DNA of 64,000 bases from Peptoniphilus sp. GNH (GCA_021307325.1 CP089931.1:1698979-1762978); one strand, 5' to 3'. Numbered from the stretch's first letter, positions 41,862 through 50,399 are shown. The notes: generated by a model not told the origin, from the letters alone. Numbers and translations are program-made.

Positions 41862-42290
41862 ATGGATAAGATAGATAATAGTATTTTGGAAATTTTAAAA
41901 AATGATGGGAGAATTTCTCTTTCAGAAATATCATCGCAAGTCGGCCTTTCTATACCGGCTGTAAGAGAGCGAATGAAGAAGATGGAAAGCTCTGGAGCCA
42001 TAAAATATTACACAGTTGTTTTAAACAATGAGTACTTTGGCAGAAATTTGGATGGCTATTGCAAGGTGGAGCTTAACTCTTTGGAAAAAGACTTGGAAAA
42101 GTTTAAGGAGTTTGTAAGAAACGAAGAAGAGGTTGTGGAGTGCTACACTATAACTGGGGATTATGAATTTTTCGTACACTTCTTGACTAAGGATACTAAG
42201 TCTTTGGAAGATTTAATTTTTAAGATGAGAAGTTTAGGGATTATTAAAAGGTCAAATACTCAAATAGTTTTATCTAAGCTCAAGTCTTGA
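41862..42290 (+). CDS. Lrp/AsnC family transcriptional regulator
   Basis: 142 residues. N-terminal winged helix-turn-helix (1-55) with DNSILEILKNDGRISLSEISSQVGLS (read by its parts ISLSEISSQVGLS and IPAVRERMKKME), then the C-terminal RAM ligand domain (about 65-140) with VECYTITGDYEFFVHF. Such proteins sense amino acids as octamers. It lies 20 bases after glpK with AAGGAG, so probably in the same transcript and likely controlling it or amino-acid metabolism elsewhere; target not visible. Confidence 0.9.
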   Translation: MDKIDNSILEILKNDGRISLSEISSQVGLSIPAVRERMKKMESSGAIKYYTVVLNNEYFGRNLDGYCKVELNSLEKDLEKFKEFVRNEEEVVECYTITGDYEFFVHFLTKDTKSLEDLIFKMRSLGIIKRSNTQIVLSKLKS

Positions 42291-42356
42291 TTTTTAAGCG
42301 CTAAGACTTATGGGGAGTATCTATTTTAAATAGGTTATAAGGCAAAAGAGAAAGGC

Positions 42357-43286
42357 ATGAGATTGAAACGATACGAGAAGAAATTTTTAAGTTTGGATAG
42401 AGGGGAAACTATCTCTTATATAGAGGCGGGATTAGATGAGTCGGCAGATATTATTATTTTAGTGCATGGCAATTATAGCGACTCGACCTTGTTTTTCCCT
42501 CTAATAGAAAAGTTGGAAGCAGAATGTAAAGTCTATGCGATAGATCTAAGGGGGATGGGCGATTCGACCTATAATAAAAAGGCTACAAGTGCCAGGGCCT
42601 ATTCCAAGGATGTAGTAGATTTTATTTACAAGAAAAAAATTAAAAATGCCCTTCTTTTAGGATGGTCATTTGGGGGCGGGGTTTGCCTTGAAGCAGGAGC
42701 AGATTTGGGAGATTTTATAAGGGGAATAATTTTACTATCGCCCATGCATGCTGATGGATTTAAGATGCCCTTTATGCAACCTTTTACTTTTTCTAAATAT
42801 GCAAGGGCAATTTTTCCTATGCAGATGTCTTTATTGGATTCTTTTAACATCTTTCAAGAGATTAAATATCTTATGCCTGATAGACAGATGGCAGAGAGTT
42901 TTTTTAAAGAATTGATGTTTAATGCCAAAGAAGTGGATGAGGAGTATATGGAGATTTGCCTCGATGCTCTGTATAAGCAAAGAAATAATATAGATATGGC
43001 AGAGGCGCTTTGCTCTTTTAATATTTCCAGAGAAGACGGGGCATATAAGGCTAGTAGAAGAATAAATTATATAAAAGTACCCATTGTTCAATTCCATGGC
43101 CACAAGGATGTTCTAGTGCCTTTTTATGAAGTAAGGGACAAGGTCAAGCTCCTAGGGAAAAAGACAAGGCTTATAGAGTTTGAAAATTCGGGTCATTGTA
43201 TAATAAATGATGAGTTGGACAAGTTGCTTGTAGAAATAAGAAATTTTATTTTAGCGACAAAAATAAAAAATAGAGCATATATCTAA
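42357..43286 (+). CDS. Alpha/beta hydrolase
   Basis: 309 residues. Alpha/beta hydrolase fold with oxyanion loop VHGNYSDS, nucleophile elbow GWSFGG (Ser near residue 104), acid in HGHKDVLVP and late catalytic His in NSGHCII. No signal peptide; a cytoplasmic esterase or peptidase-like enzyme of the 2-hydroxy-6-oxo-dienoate hydrolase type of fold. Specificity cannot be told. GAGAAAGG precedes the ATG. Probably at the end of the alcohol dehydrogenase operon (66-base gap). Confidence 0.85.
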   Translation: MRLKRYEKKFLSLDRGETISYIEAGLDESADIIILVHGNYSDSTLFFPLIEKLEAECKVYAIDLRGMGDSTYNKKATSARAYSKDVVDFIYKKKIKNALLLGWSFGGGVCLEAGADLGDFIRGIILLSPMHADGFKMPFMQPFTFSKYARAIFPMQMSLLDSFNIFQEIKYLMPDRQMAESFFKELMFNAKEVDEEYMEICLDALYKQRNNIDMAEALCSFNISREDGAYKASRRINYIKVPIVQFHGHKDVLVPFYEVRDKVKLLGKKTRLIEFENSGHCIINDELDKLLVEIRNFILATKIKNRAYI

Positions 43287-43333
43287 AAATACAAATTTTT
43301 AGCAAGTTTAAATGCTGAAAATTTGTATTTTTT
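43285..43333 (+). terminator. Terminator after the alpha/beta hydrolase gene
   Basis: AAAATACAAATTTT pairs with AAAATTTGTATTTT across an 18-base loop, followed by a T run. The stem begins in the stop codon. Confidence 0.75.
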
Positions 43334-43389
43334 GTTGCTTATAGCTAATTTTTTATACTCTATAAAAATTTATGTAAAACCTTTATAAA

Positions 43390-43418
43390 GTATAAAAAAT
43401 CCCCTCAAAAGAGGGGAG
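43390..43418 (-). terminator. Terminator of the two-component operon (minus strand)
   Basis: CCCCTC/GAGGGG stem with loop of four; on the minus strand it is followed by ATTTTTTAT. Confidence 0.85.
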
Positions 43419-43432
43419 GGTTAGTAATTAAA

Positions 43433-44578
43433 TTATTTAAAACTTATTTTAAAGACCAGGGACCAATCTTTGGAATCGATGATTTCTATTTTTCCTGCGT
43501 GAATTTCTACTATTTGCTTTACAAGGGCAAGCCCCAAGCCATGGCCACTTATTTTGCTAGATCTAGATTTGTCAATTCTATAAAAGGGCTTGAAGATATT
43601 TTCCTTTTCTTCATCTGGGATTGAGGGCCCGTCATCTTTTATATAAATTTCTTTTGTATTATCTCTTTGTATGGTTTCGACTTCAACCTTGCCTTTTTCT
43701 AAACTATATTTTATTGCGTTTTCTACAAGGTTGTAGACCATTCTATAAATTAGAAGATCAGAGCCTTTGAGGGTGAAATTGTCTCCCTTTTGGATTAGGG
43801 ATATGGATTTTTTCTCGGCTAAACATTCAAGATCTGTAAAGACTTCTTCAACTAGGGGAGCTATGTCTATGGGGTCTTTTCTTGGCAATCTTTGAGCTTC
43901 GCCTATTTGTAAGAGCATACTTATTAGCAGGTTTAATTTTTCGGTTTCTTCGCCGAGATTATTTATTAGATTTTTGTAGGAATTTATATCCATATTTTCA
44001 GACTTGCTATAATCAATTTGAGCCTGCATGAGAGCTAGTGGAGTTTTGAGTTCATGGGCAGCAGCTGCTTGCAAGCTTCTTTTATCTTCAAATGCGGCGG
44101 CCAAACGCTCTAGCATCTTGTTAAAAGATTGGGCTAGGATTTTAAATTCTTTTATTTCATCCTCGTTTACATAGGATGTGGTGAGATTTTCCATTTGAAT
44201 TTTTTCTATATTCTCTGAGAATTTTTGCAGAGGTCTTAGGGACTTGCCCGATATATAGTATGCCAAAAGTCCACTTAAGATTGAAACTCCACCTGTGATA
44301 AGCCATCCTCTTACAGAAAATAGAGATTTGCTTTTATAGATTTCATTGGAAAGATTTTTAATAAATTCTCGCATCACTTCTGGTGGAAATTCTATATAAA
44401 GGCTGTCATTTGGAGAAGGATTCTTAGTGTCTAGAGAATAGGATGTGATATATCCACCTATGGAGTCGATGTAGGAGGAACCAGTCTTAAACATGAGCAG
44501 GTTCATGCTTATGCAGGAGAGGGCTATCAAAAAACTTGTAAGCAGAGTGATTCTCCATTGTAAAGATAGTTTATTCAT
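43433..44578 (-). CDS. Sensor histidine kinase (OmpR-partner type)
   Basis: 381 residues. Two membrane helices (about 10-30 and 90-112) flank a 60-residue extracellular sensor loop; then HAMP (about 112-165), HisKA with the phospho-acceptor in AAAHELKTPLA near residue 175, and HATPase with N box NLVENAIKYS, G1 IKDDGPSIP and G2 GHGLGLALVKQI. The first 8 bases overlap the regulator gene upstream. Signal unknown; the pair is divergent from the thiol-redox module and may control it (inference from position). Confidence 0.93.
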   Translation of the reverse strand: MNKLSLQWRITLLTSFLIALSCISMNLLMFKTGSSYIDSIGGYITSYSLDTKNPSPNDSLYIEFPPEVMREFIKNLSNEIYKSKSLFSVRGWLITGGVSILSGLLAYYISGKSLRPLQKFSENIEKIQMENLTTSYVNEDEIKEFKILAQSFNKMLERLAAAFEDKRSLQAAAAHELKTPLALMQAQIDYSKSENMDINSYKNLINNLGEETEKLNLLISMLLQIGEAQRLPRKDPIDIAPLVEEVFTDLECLAEKKSISLIQKGDNFTLKGSDLLIYRMVYNLVENAIKYSLEKGKVEVETIQRDNTKEIYIKDDGPSIPDEEKENIFKPFYRIDKSRSSKISGHGLGLALVKQIVEIHAGKIEIIDSKDWSLVFKISFK

Positions 44579-45248
44579 GCCTTCCTCCTATTTGGTAGCC
44601 CAAACCCACCTTGTTTTTAATGGGGTCAAAACCCATGGCTTCTTTTAATTTTTTTCTAAGACTTGACATGTGAACTCTTATTGAATTAGAAAAGGGATCG
44701 ACACTGCCATCCCAGACGTGTTCTATCAATTCTTCTTGACTTATGGGTCTTTCTAAATTCAAAAGCAAGTATTCCAAGATGCCCCTTTCTTTTCTTGTAA
44801 GGGATATGATCTTATCCTTATAGCTAGTTGTCCTATTTATAGTGTCAAATTTCAAACCTTGGTAGCTCAAATTCTTATCCTTTTGTATGAACTTTCTCCT
44901 AGTGAGACTTCTGATTCTAGCTTCTAGCTCCTCAAGATGAAAGGGCTTAGCCATATAGTCATTGGCTCCCGCATCCAAACCCTCCACCTTATCATCAATC
45001 TGACTTCTAGCAGATAGGATAATTACGCTTGTTTGCCTATTGTGGCTTCTGAAATGCCTAAGCACATCCATGCCATCGCAACCGGGCAGGTTTAGATCAA
45101 GTACTACGAGATCGAAATTTTCGATTTCTAAAATTTCTATTGCCTCATTTCCGTCTGAGCATTTGTCAACCTCATAACCAGACTTTTGCAGTGATTTTAC
45201 AATTGTGTTTAAAAGTTTTTCTTCATCTTCTATAATTAAAATACGCAA
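44571..45248 (-). CDS. OmpR/PhoB-family response regulator
   Basis: 225 residues. Receiver domain with acidic pocket EDE, phospho-acceptor D51 in VVLDLNLPG, switch Ser in ILSAR and Lys in MAKPF; linker; C-terminal winged helix (about 125-225) with LTRKERGILEYLLLN and RVHMSSLRKKL. It begins with TTG (45246-45248) after GGAAG, no ATG being available at the expected MRILIIED start. Promoter region shared with the divergent CD1871A gene contains GTTAA repeats that may be its binding sites. Confidence 0.93.
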   Translation of the reverse strand: MRILIIEDEEKLLNTIVKSLQKSGYEVDKCSDGNEAIEILEIENFDLVVLDLNLPGCDGMDVLRHFRSHNRQTSVIILSARSQIDDKVEGLDAGANDYMAKPFHLEELEARIRSLTRRKFIQKDKNLSYQGLKFDTINRTTSYKDKIISLTRKERGILEYLLLNLERPISQEELIEHVWDGSVDPFSNSIRVHMSSLRKKLKEAMGFDPIKNKVGLGYQIGGRHE

Positions 45249-45343
45249 AAAACCACTTCCTTTTTAATATATTGAACTTAAAAATTTTTTGAAAATTAAG
45301 TTAACTAATTATATAATAGCTTAGCAAAGTTAAATAAAGTTTT

Positions 45344-45363
45344 TGTTAAGATTTAGCTTAACA
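45344..45363. promoter_or_regulatory. Palindrome in the divergent promoter region
   Basis: TGTTAAG-6 bases-CTTAACA, with two further GTTAA copies nearby (45300-45304, 45329-45333). A plausible operator for the two-component regulator and the thiol-redox module. Confidence 0.4.
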
Positions 45364-45422
45364 ATAATTTTATATATGATATTGTATCATTGTCTCAAGC
45401 TTATAAGAAAGGGTGAAAAAAA

Positions 45423-45569
45423 ATTAGTTCAAAAGTTAAAACAACTATTCAATTTCTACTTATGATACTTGGAATCGCCATGGTGGTCTTCGGACTTTAT
45501 AGAGGCGAGGGCGATACTGTTTTGCAAAAAGCGATAAAGCTGTGTTTGGAGTGTGTTGGAATTGGATAA
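45423..45569 (+). CDS. CD1871A family CXXC motif protein, apparent ATT start
   Basis: About 48 residues: one membrane helix (FLLMILGIAMVVFGLYRGE) and the family end KLCLECVGIG with CxxC. Upstream in the frame there is no ATG, GTG or TTG between the stop at 45414 and the helix; an AAAGGGTG lies seven bases before ATT at 45423, which gives the length usual for the family. An ATG inside the helix (45459) would destroy it. The stop overlaps the next gene. The CxxC could exchange electrons with the ferredoxin-like and TlpA partners downstream. Confidence 0.7.
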   Translation: MSSKVKTTIQFLLMILGIAMVVFGLYRGEGDTVLQKAIKLCLECVGIG

Positions 45570-46455
45570 AAAGTCAGGTCTCATATCTCAAACAATAGCC
45601 AAATTCAAGCTTTTGATCCAAGCAGTAGCAACGATTTTGACTAATATACACTTGCCTAATTTCTTAAAAGGCGAAATATATAGGGGAAGATTTAAAAAAG
45701 TTTGTGTGCCGGGCTTGAATTGCTATTCTTGTCCGGGTGCAGCTGGAGCTTGTCCAATAGGAGCCTTCCAGGCTGTAGTGGGTTCCTCAAAATTTTCATT
45801 TGCCTACTACATCACAGGCTTTTTAATTTTGCTTGGCATGCTTTTGGGAAGGTTTATTTGTGGATTTATGTGTCCATTTGGGTGGTTTCAAGACCTTGTC
45901 CACAAGATTCCAAGCAAGAAATTTTCGACTAAAAAGCTCCATTACTTGAAATATTTAAAATATGTGATATTTCTTGTAATGGTCTTGGCACTTCCCATCC
46001 TTGTTACTAATGAACTTGGCATGGGCAATCCCTTCTTCTGCAAGTACCTCTGCCCACAAGGGGTACTGGAAGGAGCAATTCCCCTATCAATTAAGAATGC
46101 TGGCATAAGGGCAGCTCTTGGGAAACTTTTTTCATGGAAACTCTCCTTACTAATTGCTGTCCTGGGCTTTAGCATTTTTACTTATAGACCATTTTGTAAA
46201 TTTATATGTCCTCTAGGAGCCTTTTACGCAGTTATGAACAAGTTTTCATTTTTGCAAATGTTTGTAAATGAAAAGTGCGTTTCTTGCGGCAAATGTAAAA
46301 GGGTTTGCCCCATGGATGTAGATGTTGTCAAAAACCCAAACTCAGCAGAGTGTATAAGGTGCGGAGTTTGTATAAAATCCTGTCCTACTAAGGCGATAAG
46401 CTATAAATATGGACTTGGAGTTTTGAAGTGTGAAAAGGCTGATAAAAAGCCTTGA
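45553..46455 (+). CDS. Membrane 4Fe-4S ferredoxin-type protein (NapH/YccM-like)
   Basis: Up to 300 residues. Four to five membrane segments carry Cys pairs on their ends (NCYSCPGAAGACPIG, FICGFMCPFGW, CKYLCPQG, FCKFICPLGAF), then two classical 4Fe-4S motifs CVSCGKCKRVCP and CIRCGVCIKSCP near the C-terminus. Such proteins pass electrons across the membrane. Start ambiguous: GTG 45553, TTG 45556 or TTG 45562 all follow GGAG and overlap the CD1871A end. In the CD1871A/TlpA context it probably supplies electrons from the cytoplasm to the extracytoplasmic thiol oxidoreductase (inference). Confidence 0.87.
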   Translation: MLELDKKSGLISQTIAKFKLLIQAVATILTNIHLPNFLKGEIYRGRFKKVCVPGLNCYSCPGAAGACPIGAFQAVVGSSKFSFAYYITGFLILLGMLLGRFICGFMCPFGWFQDLVHKIPSKKFSTKKLHYLKYLKYVIFLVMVLALPILVTNELGMGNPFFCKYLCPQGVLEGAIPLSIKNAGIRAALGKLFSWKLSLLIAVLGFSIFTYRPFCKFICPLGAFYAVMNKFSFLQMFVNEKCVSCGKCKRVCPMDVDVVKNPNSAECIRCGVCIKSCPTKAISYKYGLGVLKCEKADKKP

Positions 46456-46488
46456 TATAAATAAAAGTTAAACTAAAAGGAGAAAATT

Positions 46489-47415
46489 ATGAAAAACATG
46501 ACAGGTAAGAAAAGATTTATAGCAGGAGCTCTTGCTCTAATAATGGCAGCAAGTCTAGCAGGATGTGGCAAGAACAAGACTACAAACAAGGAGCAGGCAA
46601 ATCCTCCAAAGCAAGAAGAAAGCCAAAAGGATGAGGCTAAAAATGTGGAAGAAGTAAAGAAAAAAGTTCAAGAACTTCTAAATGAAGAAAATCAAATCAT
46701 GGAAAGGGATAAGGAACTTTGGGACAAGCTATTTGCAAAAGTTGACAAAAAAGCAGATCTTGAAAACAAAGATGATTCCTATGCGGGATTTCTTTTCAAA
46801 ATTATAGACAAATACAAGGACAATTTCACTGAAGAAGAACTTAAAACTCTAAAGAAGAGTGCAGAAGAAATTCAAAAGTTGGACGAAGAAGTTGCCCTTT
46901 ATGAAAAAGATTTAAAGGAAAATATAGAAAGCAAGTCTGAAGAAGCCATGGCAGATAAATTCCCAGCCTTCAAGGGACAAGATTTAGACGGAAATCCGGT
47001 TGATGAAAGCATATTTAAGAAAAATGCAGTAACTGTTGTGAATTTCTGGTTTAATGGATGCGCTCCTTGTGTAAAAGAACTTCCAGAATTGGAAAAGTTA
47101 AATCAAGAACTCAAGGCTAAGGGAGCTGGCGTGATAGGCATAAATACGGAAACACTTGATGACAACAAAGGAAAAATAGAAGAAGCTAAGCAAATCATGA
47201 AAAAACAAGGAGTTCAATATCCAAATATCACTTTTGAATCTTCTAGTGATGCAGGAGCTTTTGCCCTTAAAATAATGGCATTTCCAACTACAATTTTAGT
47301 AGATAGAAATGGCAACATAATAGGTCAACCTCTACTTGGAGGCATTGACCAAAAAGAAAATTATGACAAGCTCATGAAAGCAGTCGATGAAGTTATAGCA
47401 GCCGATCAAAAATAA
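46489..47415 (+). CDS. TlpA-like thiol-disulfide oxidoreductase lipoprotein
   Basis: 308 residues. Lipoprotein signal with lipobox SLAGC (Cys26), a charged coiled-coil linker (about 30-155), then a thioredoxin/redoxin fold (about 160-305) with the active site WFNGCAPCVKEL, Cys191 and Cys194, and cis-Pro in AFPTTILVD. It acts outside the membrane, reducing disulfides in exported proteins or removing peroxide. AAGGAG precedes the ATG 34 bases after the 4Fe-4S gene; it is the output end of this three-gene module. Confidence 0.9.
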   Translation: MKNMTGKKRFIAGALALIMAASLAGCGKNKTTNKEQANPPKQEESQKDEAKNVEEVKKKVQELLNEENQIMERDKELWDKLFAKVDKKADLENKDDSYAGFLFKIIDKYKDNFTEEELKTLKKSAEEIQKLDEEVALYEKDLKENIESKSEEAMADKFPAFKGQDLDGNPVDESIFKKNAVTVVNFWFNGCAPCVKELPELEKLNQELKAKGAGVIGINTETLDDNKGKIEEAKQIMKKQGVQYPNITFESSSDAGAFALKIMAFPTTILVDRNGNIIGQPLLGGIDQKENYDKLMKAVDEVIAADQK

Positions 47416-47443
47416 AGACTAAATATGTACCTCTAAATCCAAA

Positions 47444-47498
47444 TTGAACTGACCATCAGAAGTTGGACTTAAAAACCAACTAAAGGAGGTCAGTTCAA
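47444..47498. mobile_element. IS3-like end pair or MITE remnant (nested inverted repeat)
   Basis: TTGAACTGACC at 47444-47454 and GGTCAGTTCAA at 47488-47498 are perfect inverted repeats; inside them AGTTGG and CCAACT pair as a second stem. The TGAACTGACC...AGTTGGAC layout and the AGGAGG placed before an ATG (47500) resemble the left end and orfA start of IS3/IS150-group elements. No transposase follows (stop after about 20 codons). Confidence 0.45.
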
Positions 47499-47639
47499 AT
47501 GGATATGGGGGTATTTTTTATTTGTAAGATAATAGAAAAATCTATTATAGGCGGGATTTATCTTATCTTAACTTGACACAATGATATAAGGAGATTTAAT
47601 TGTAAACAATCTTTTCTTCTTAAAATAATCAGACTTTGA

Positions 47640-49559
47640 TTAAATTATCTTGTAATATGCTCTGCTACTTAATTTGTAATAAATCAAATACAAGAGAGCA
47701 AAAATTACAAAGCCTATTATAAATGATGTAATTTTTAAGCTATCATTTACAACACCGAGCATGACGAAGATGTTAGAGATTATTTTAAAGGCAAAGGTCA
47801 CATGGGTGCCTGCCACAATCAAAGGCAGGAAGAAAAACACTGAAACTTCTTTATCTATAGTCTTTTTAATTTTCCCTTCTCCAATACCCAATTTTCTGAG
47901 TGCTTTATACTTATTTTTGTCTGCAAAACCCTCTTGTATCTGCTTATAATAAATGATTAGGCCAGTCGCCACCATAAATATAAGACCCAAGAAAATTCCT
48001 ACGAAAAATATTGCCCCGTAGAGTTTGCAGGTTTCTAAGAGAAAATCATCATGAAAGCCTATGCCAAATTCATTTTGGATATCCTTAGTTTTTTCCTTAA
48101 AAATAGCCATATCATCATTACTTAAATCGAAATTATATACACTTACTATTTTATTTCCATCTATGTTTAGATTTTCATCCAAGTTTTTAACGACGATATA
48201 ATAAAAATCAAACAGGTAGGATAGAATCGACGTATTTCCAGAATTTTTATATGGATAATCCATAAGATTTACTTTTTTAATAAATTTTTTGCCTTTGATA
48301 TTAAGTTCTGAAAAATCGGCTAATTTAGAATCTTTATAAAGTAAAAACTCTCCATCTTTTAGCTTAGAAGCTTCCGATATTGAACCGTCGTGTGATTCTA
48401 CAACTATCCCCATGGCCTTATCATCAATTTTTTTTGGATTTTCGAAGGCGTAACTTTTTCTCATAGCCTTAAAGGTTTTTCCATCTTTTTCAAAGGCAAG
48501 GATGACATTCTTGTAGTCTTGAATATTTTTTGCGTGTAAATTATTTTCTTTGATGATTTTTTTAACCTGATCTATTGAATATGCATCGCCCGAATTTATG
48601 CCTACGTCTCTTGGATATTGCCTTGCTGCCATATCATCGACACTCCTTATAAGGGCTATGGCTGAAGATAATAAAATAATGGCAGCTGTAGACATTATTG
48701 TAATAGAGGCAAGGCCCTTGGCATTTGACCTTAATCTGAAAATCAAACTTGATATAGATATAAAAGATTCTGGTTTGTAATATGATTTGGACTTTTTCAT
48801 TATTTTTAAAACCACAATTGAAAGTGAAGAGAACAAGAAAAATGTTCCAATCATTACAAGGACAACCGCCAAGAAAAAGTATGAAATAGTTTTTAAAGGA
48901 TTGTCTATAGTCTGGGCTATAAAATATCCATAACCAATCAAAACTACTGCGATAATTGCACTTATAACCATTCCCCTTGGTCTTTTGAAGGTCTTTTCTT
49001 CCTTAAATAGCTCAAGTAATGATTTTCTTCTAATTTTTATAACTCTAGTTAGTAGAATTAAAAATGAAATGGATGCAAAGACTACAATTGATATAAAATA
49101 AGAACTTGGACTAAAATGTATTGAAAAATCCGCATGGAACTTCATAATTTTCAAAAACATTGACTCAAGCAGTTTATAAATAAGAGTTGATGACAAAAGT
49201 CCGACCAAAATCCCAAGGGTTGATATTATAAAACTTTCAAAAGCCAAAATCTTTGAAAGTTGTTTTTTATCCAGCCCCAAAATTGCATAGAGGGAAATCT
49301 CCTTTAGTCTTTTATTTAATAAAAACCCATCAGAATAATATAAAAATATCAGAGAAAATATTCCTATTAGGTAAACTGCAATCTGAAGTACCAATCTCAC
49401 ACTTGTAATTTTGTAAAATTCATCTAGGCTGGGTGAATTTATCAAAAGCAAAATCGAAGTCAATGAAAATACCATAAAAGAAAAAATCAAAATATATGGC
49501 AGATAGACTTCCTTATTTTTTCTAATCCCATCTAGGGCAAGGCGCTTAGTGAGTTTCAT
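47640..49559 (-). CDS. BceB-type ABC transporter permease
   Basis: 639 residues. Ten-helix FtsX-like permease layout: helices near residues 20-40, 55-75, 105-130, 150-170, 200-220, 225-250, 280-300, then a large extracellular domain (about 305-510), then helices near 525-545, 575-595 and 605-630. This is the BceB/VraG type that binds peptide antibiotics or lipid-II-cycle intermediates and signals to the kinase. Overlaps the ATPase gene by 14 bases. Gene set and order match the Bce module of Firmicutes. Confidence 0.9.
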   Translation of the reverse strand: MKLTKRLALDGIRKNKEVYLPYILIFSFMVFSLTSILLLINSPSLDEFYKITSVRLVLQIAVYLIGIFSLIFLYYSDGFLLNKRLKEISLYAILGLDKKQLSKILAFESFIISTLGILVGLLSSTLIYKLLESMFLKIMKFHADFSIHFSPSSYFISIVVFASISFLILLTRVIKIRRKSLLELFKEEKTFKRPRGMVISAIIAVVLIGYGYFIAQTIDNPLKTISYFFLAVVLVMIGTFFLFSSLSIVVLKIMKKSKSYYKPESFISISSLIFRLRSNAKGLASITIMSTAAIILLSSAIALIRSVDDMAARQYPRDVGINSGDAYSIDQVKKIIKENNLHAKNIQDYKNVILAFEKDGKTFKAMRKSYAFENPKKIDDKAMGIVVESHDGSISEASKLKDGEFLLYKDSKLADFSELNIKGKKFIKKVNLMDYPYKNSGNTSILSYLFDFYYIVVKNLDENLNIDGNKIVSVYNFDLSNDDMAIFKEKTKDIQNEFGIGFHDDFLLETCKLYGAIFFVGIFLGLIFMVATGLIIYYKQIQEGFADKNKYKALRKLGIGEGKIKKTIDKEVSVFFFLPLIVAGTHVTFAFKIISNIFVMLGVVNDSLKITSFIIGFVIFALLYLIYYKLSSRAYYKII

Positions 49560-50304
49560 TTTTAGCCGCCCTTAAAAAGTTTAGTGAATCCGATATCCTC
49601 TTATAAAACTTTTCACTAGTATCATCTGCCTTGTAAATTTCATTAAAAATCTTGCCATCTTTTATAAATAAAACTCTCTTAGCAAAAGACGCTGCAATAT
49701 TTGAGTGGGTTACCATAAGGATGGTATTTCCATCATTATTTATTTTTTCGAAATACTTTAGCAAATCTTCACTTGATGACGAATCTAATTGGCCTGTAGG
49801 CTCATCTGCTAAAATTATTTTAGGATTTATTATAAGAGCCCTTGCTACAGCTACCCTTTGCTTTTGTCCGCCAGATATTTCTGCCGGATACTTATGCAAA
49901 AGTTCAGCAATACCAAGCTTATTAACAATAGCTATAAGCTTATCTTCAAAATCATCTGGATTTTCTTCCCTTAAAACCAAAGGCAAGAGGATATTTTCCC
50001 TCACATCAAAATTATCTAAAAGATTAAAATCTTGAAAGATATAGCCAAAATTATCCCTCCTAAAATCTGACTTTTCCTTATCGGATAAGGACAAAATTTC
50101 CTTTCCATCAAGGAAAATTTGTCCGCTAGTTTCCTTATCAATTAAGGAAATGATATTTAAAAGTGTGGTCTTTCCTGATCCAGACTCGCCCATGATGGCT
50201 ACAAAATCCCCGTCTTCGACTTTCAAATTTACATCTTTAAGGGCACTTACTGCATTAGCCGAATTTTCCTTATAAATTTTTTTTAAGTTTTTTATTTCTA
50301 ACAT
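49546..50304 (-). CDS. BceA-type ABC transporter ATPase
   Basis: 252 residues from the ATG at 50304 (AGAGGTG five bases upstream; the ATG at 50319 overlaps that site). MacB/BceA class: Walker A GESGSGKTT, Q loop FQDFNLL, signature SGGQKQR, Walker B IILADEPTGQLD, switch His VTHS. Drives the BceB permease next to it, which frees lipid II cycle targets from peptide antibiotics. Confidence 0.94.
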   Translation of the reverse strand: MLEIKNLKKIYKENSANAVSALKDVNLKVEDGDFVAIMGESGSGKTTLLNIISLIDKETSGQIFLDGKEILSLSDKEKSDFRRDNFGYIFQDFNLLDNFDVRENILLPLVLREENPDDFEDKLIAIVNKLGIAELLHKYPAEISGGQKQRVAVARALIINPKIILADEPTGQLDSSSSEDLLKYFEKINNDGNTILMVTHSNIAASFAKRVLFIKDGKIFNEIYKADDTSEKFYKRISDSLNFLRAAKNETH

Positions 50305-50341
50305 TTTTTCACCTCTCATAATATAATTATCAAGGCTTTAC

Positions 50342-50383
50342 AAAAATAAGTCCCTTTGTCCAGCTTACAAAGAGACTTATTTT
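50342..50383 (-). terminator. Hairpin between bceS-like and bceA-like genes (minus strand)
   Basis: AAAATAAGTC and GACTTATTTT with further CTTTG/CAAAG pairing; on the minus strand it is followed by TTTTTG, so likely a terminator or attenuator. Confidence 0.65.
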
Positions 50384-50399
50384 CTTACAATTTTGTAAG
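50384..50399. promoter_or_regulatory. Candidate BceR operator
   Basis: Perfect palindrome CTTACAATTTTGTAAG containing TTACA-N4-TGTAA, which matches the published TNACA-N4-TGTAA consensus of BceR-type regulators as I recall it. About 80 bases upstream of the bceA-like start and overlapping the end of the kinase gene. Confidence 0.6.
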
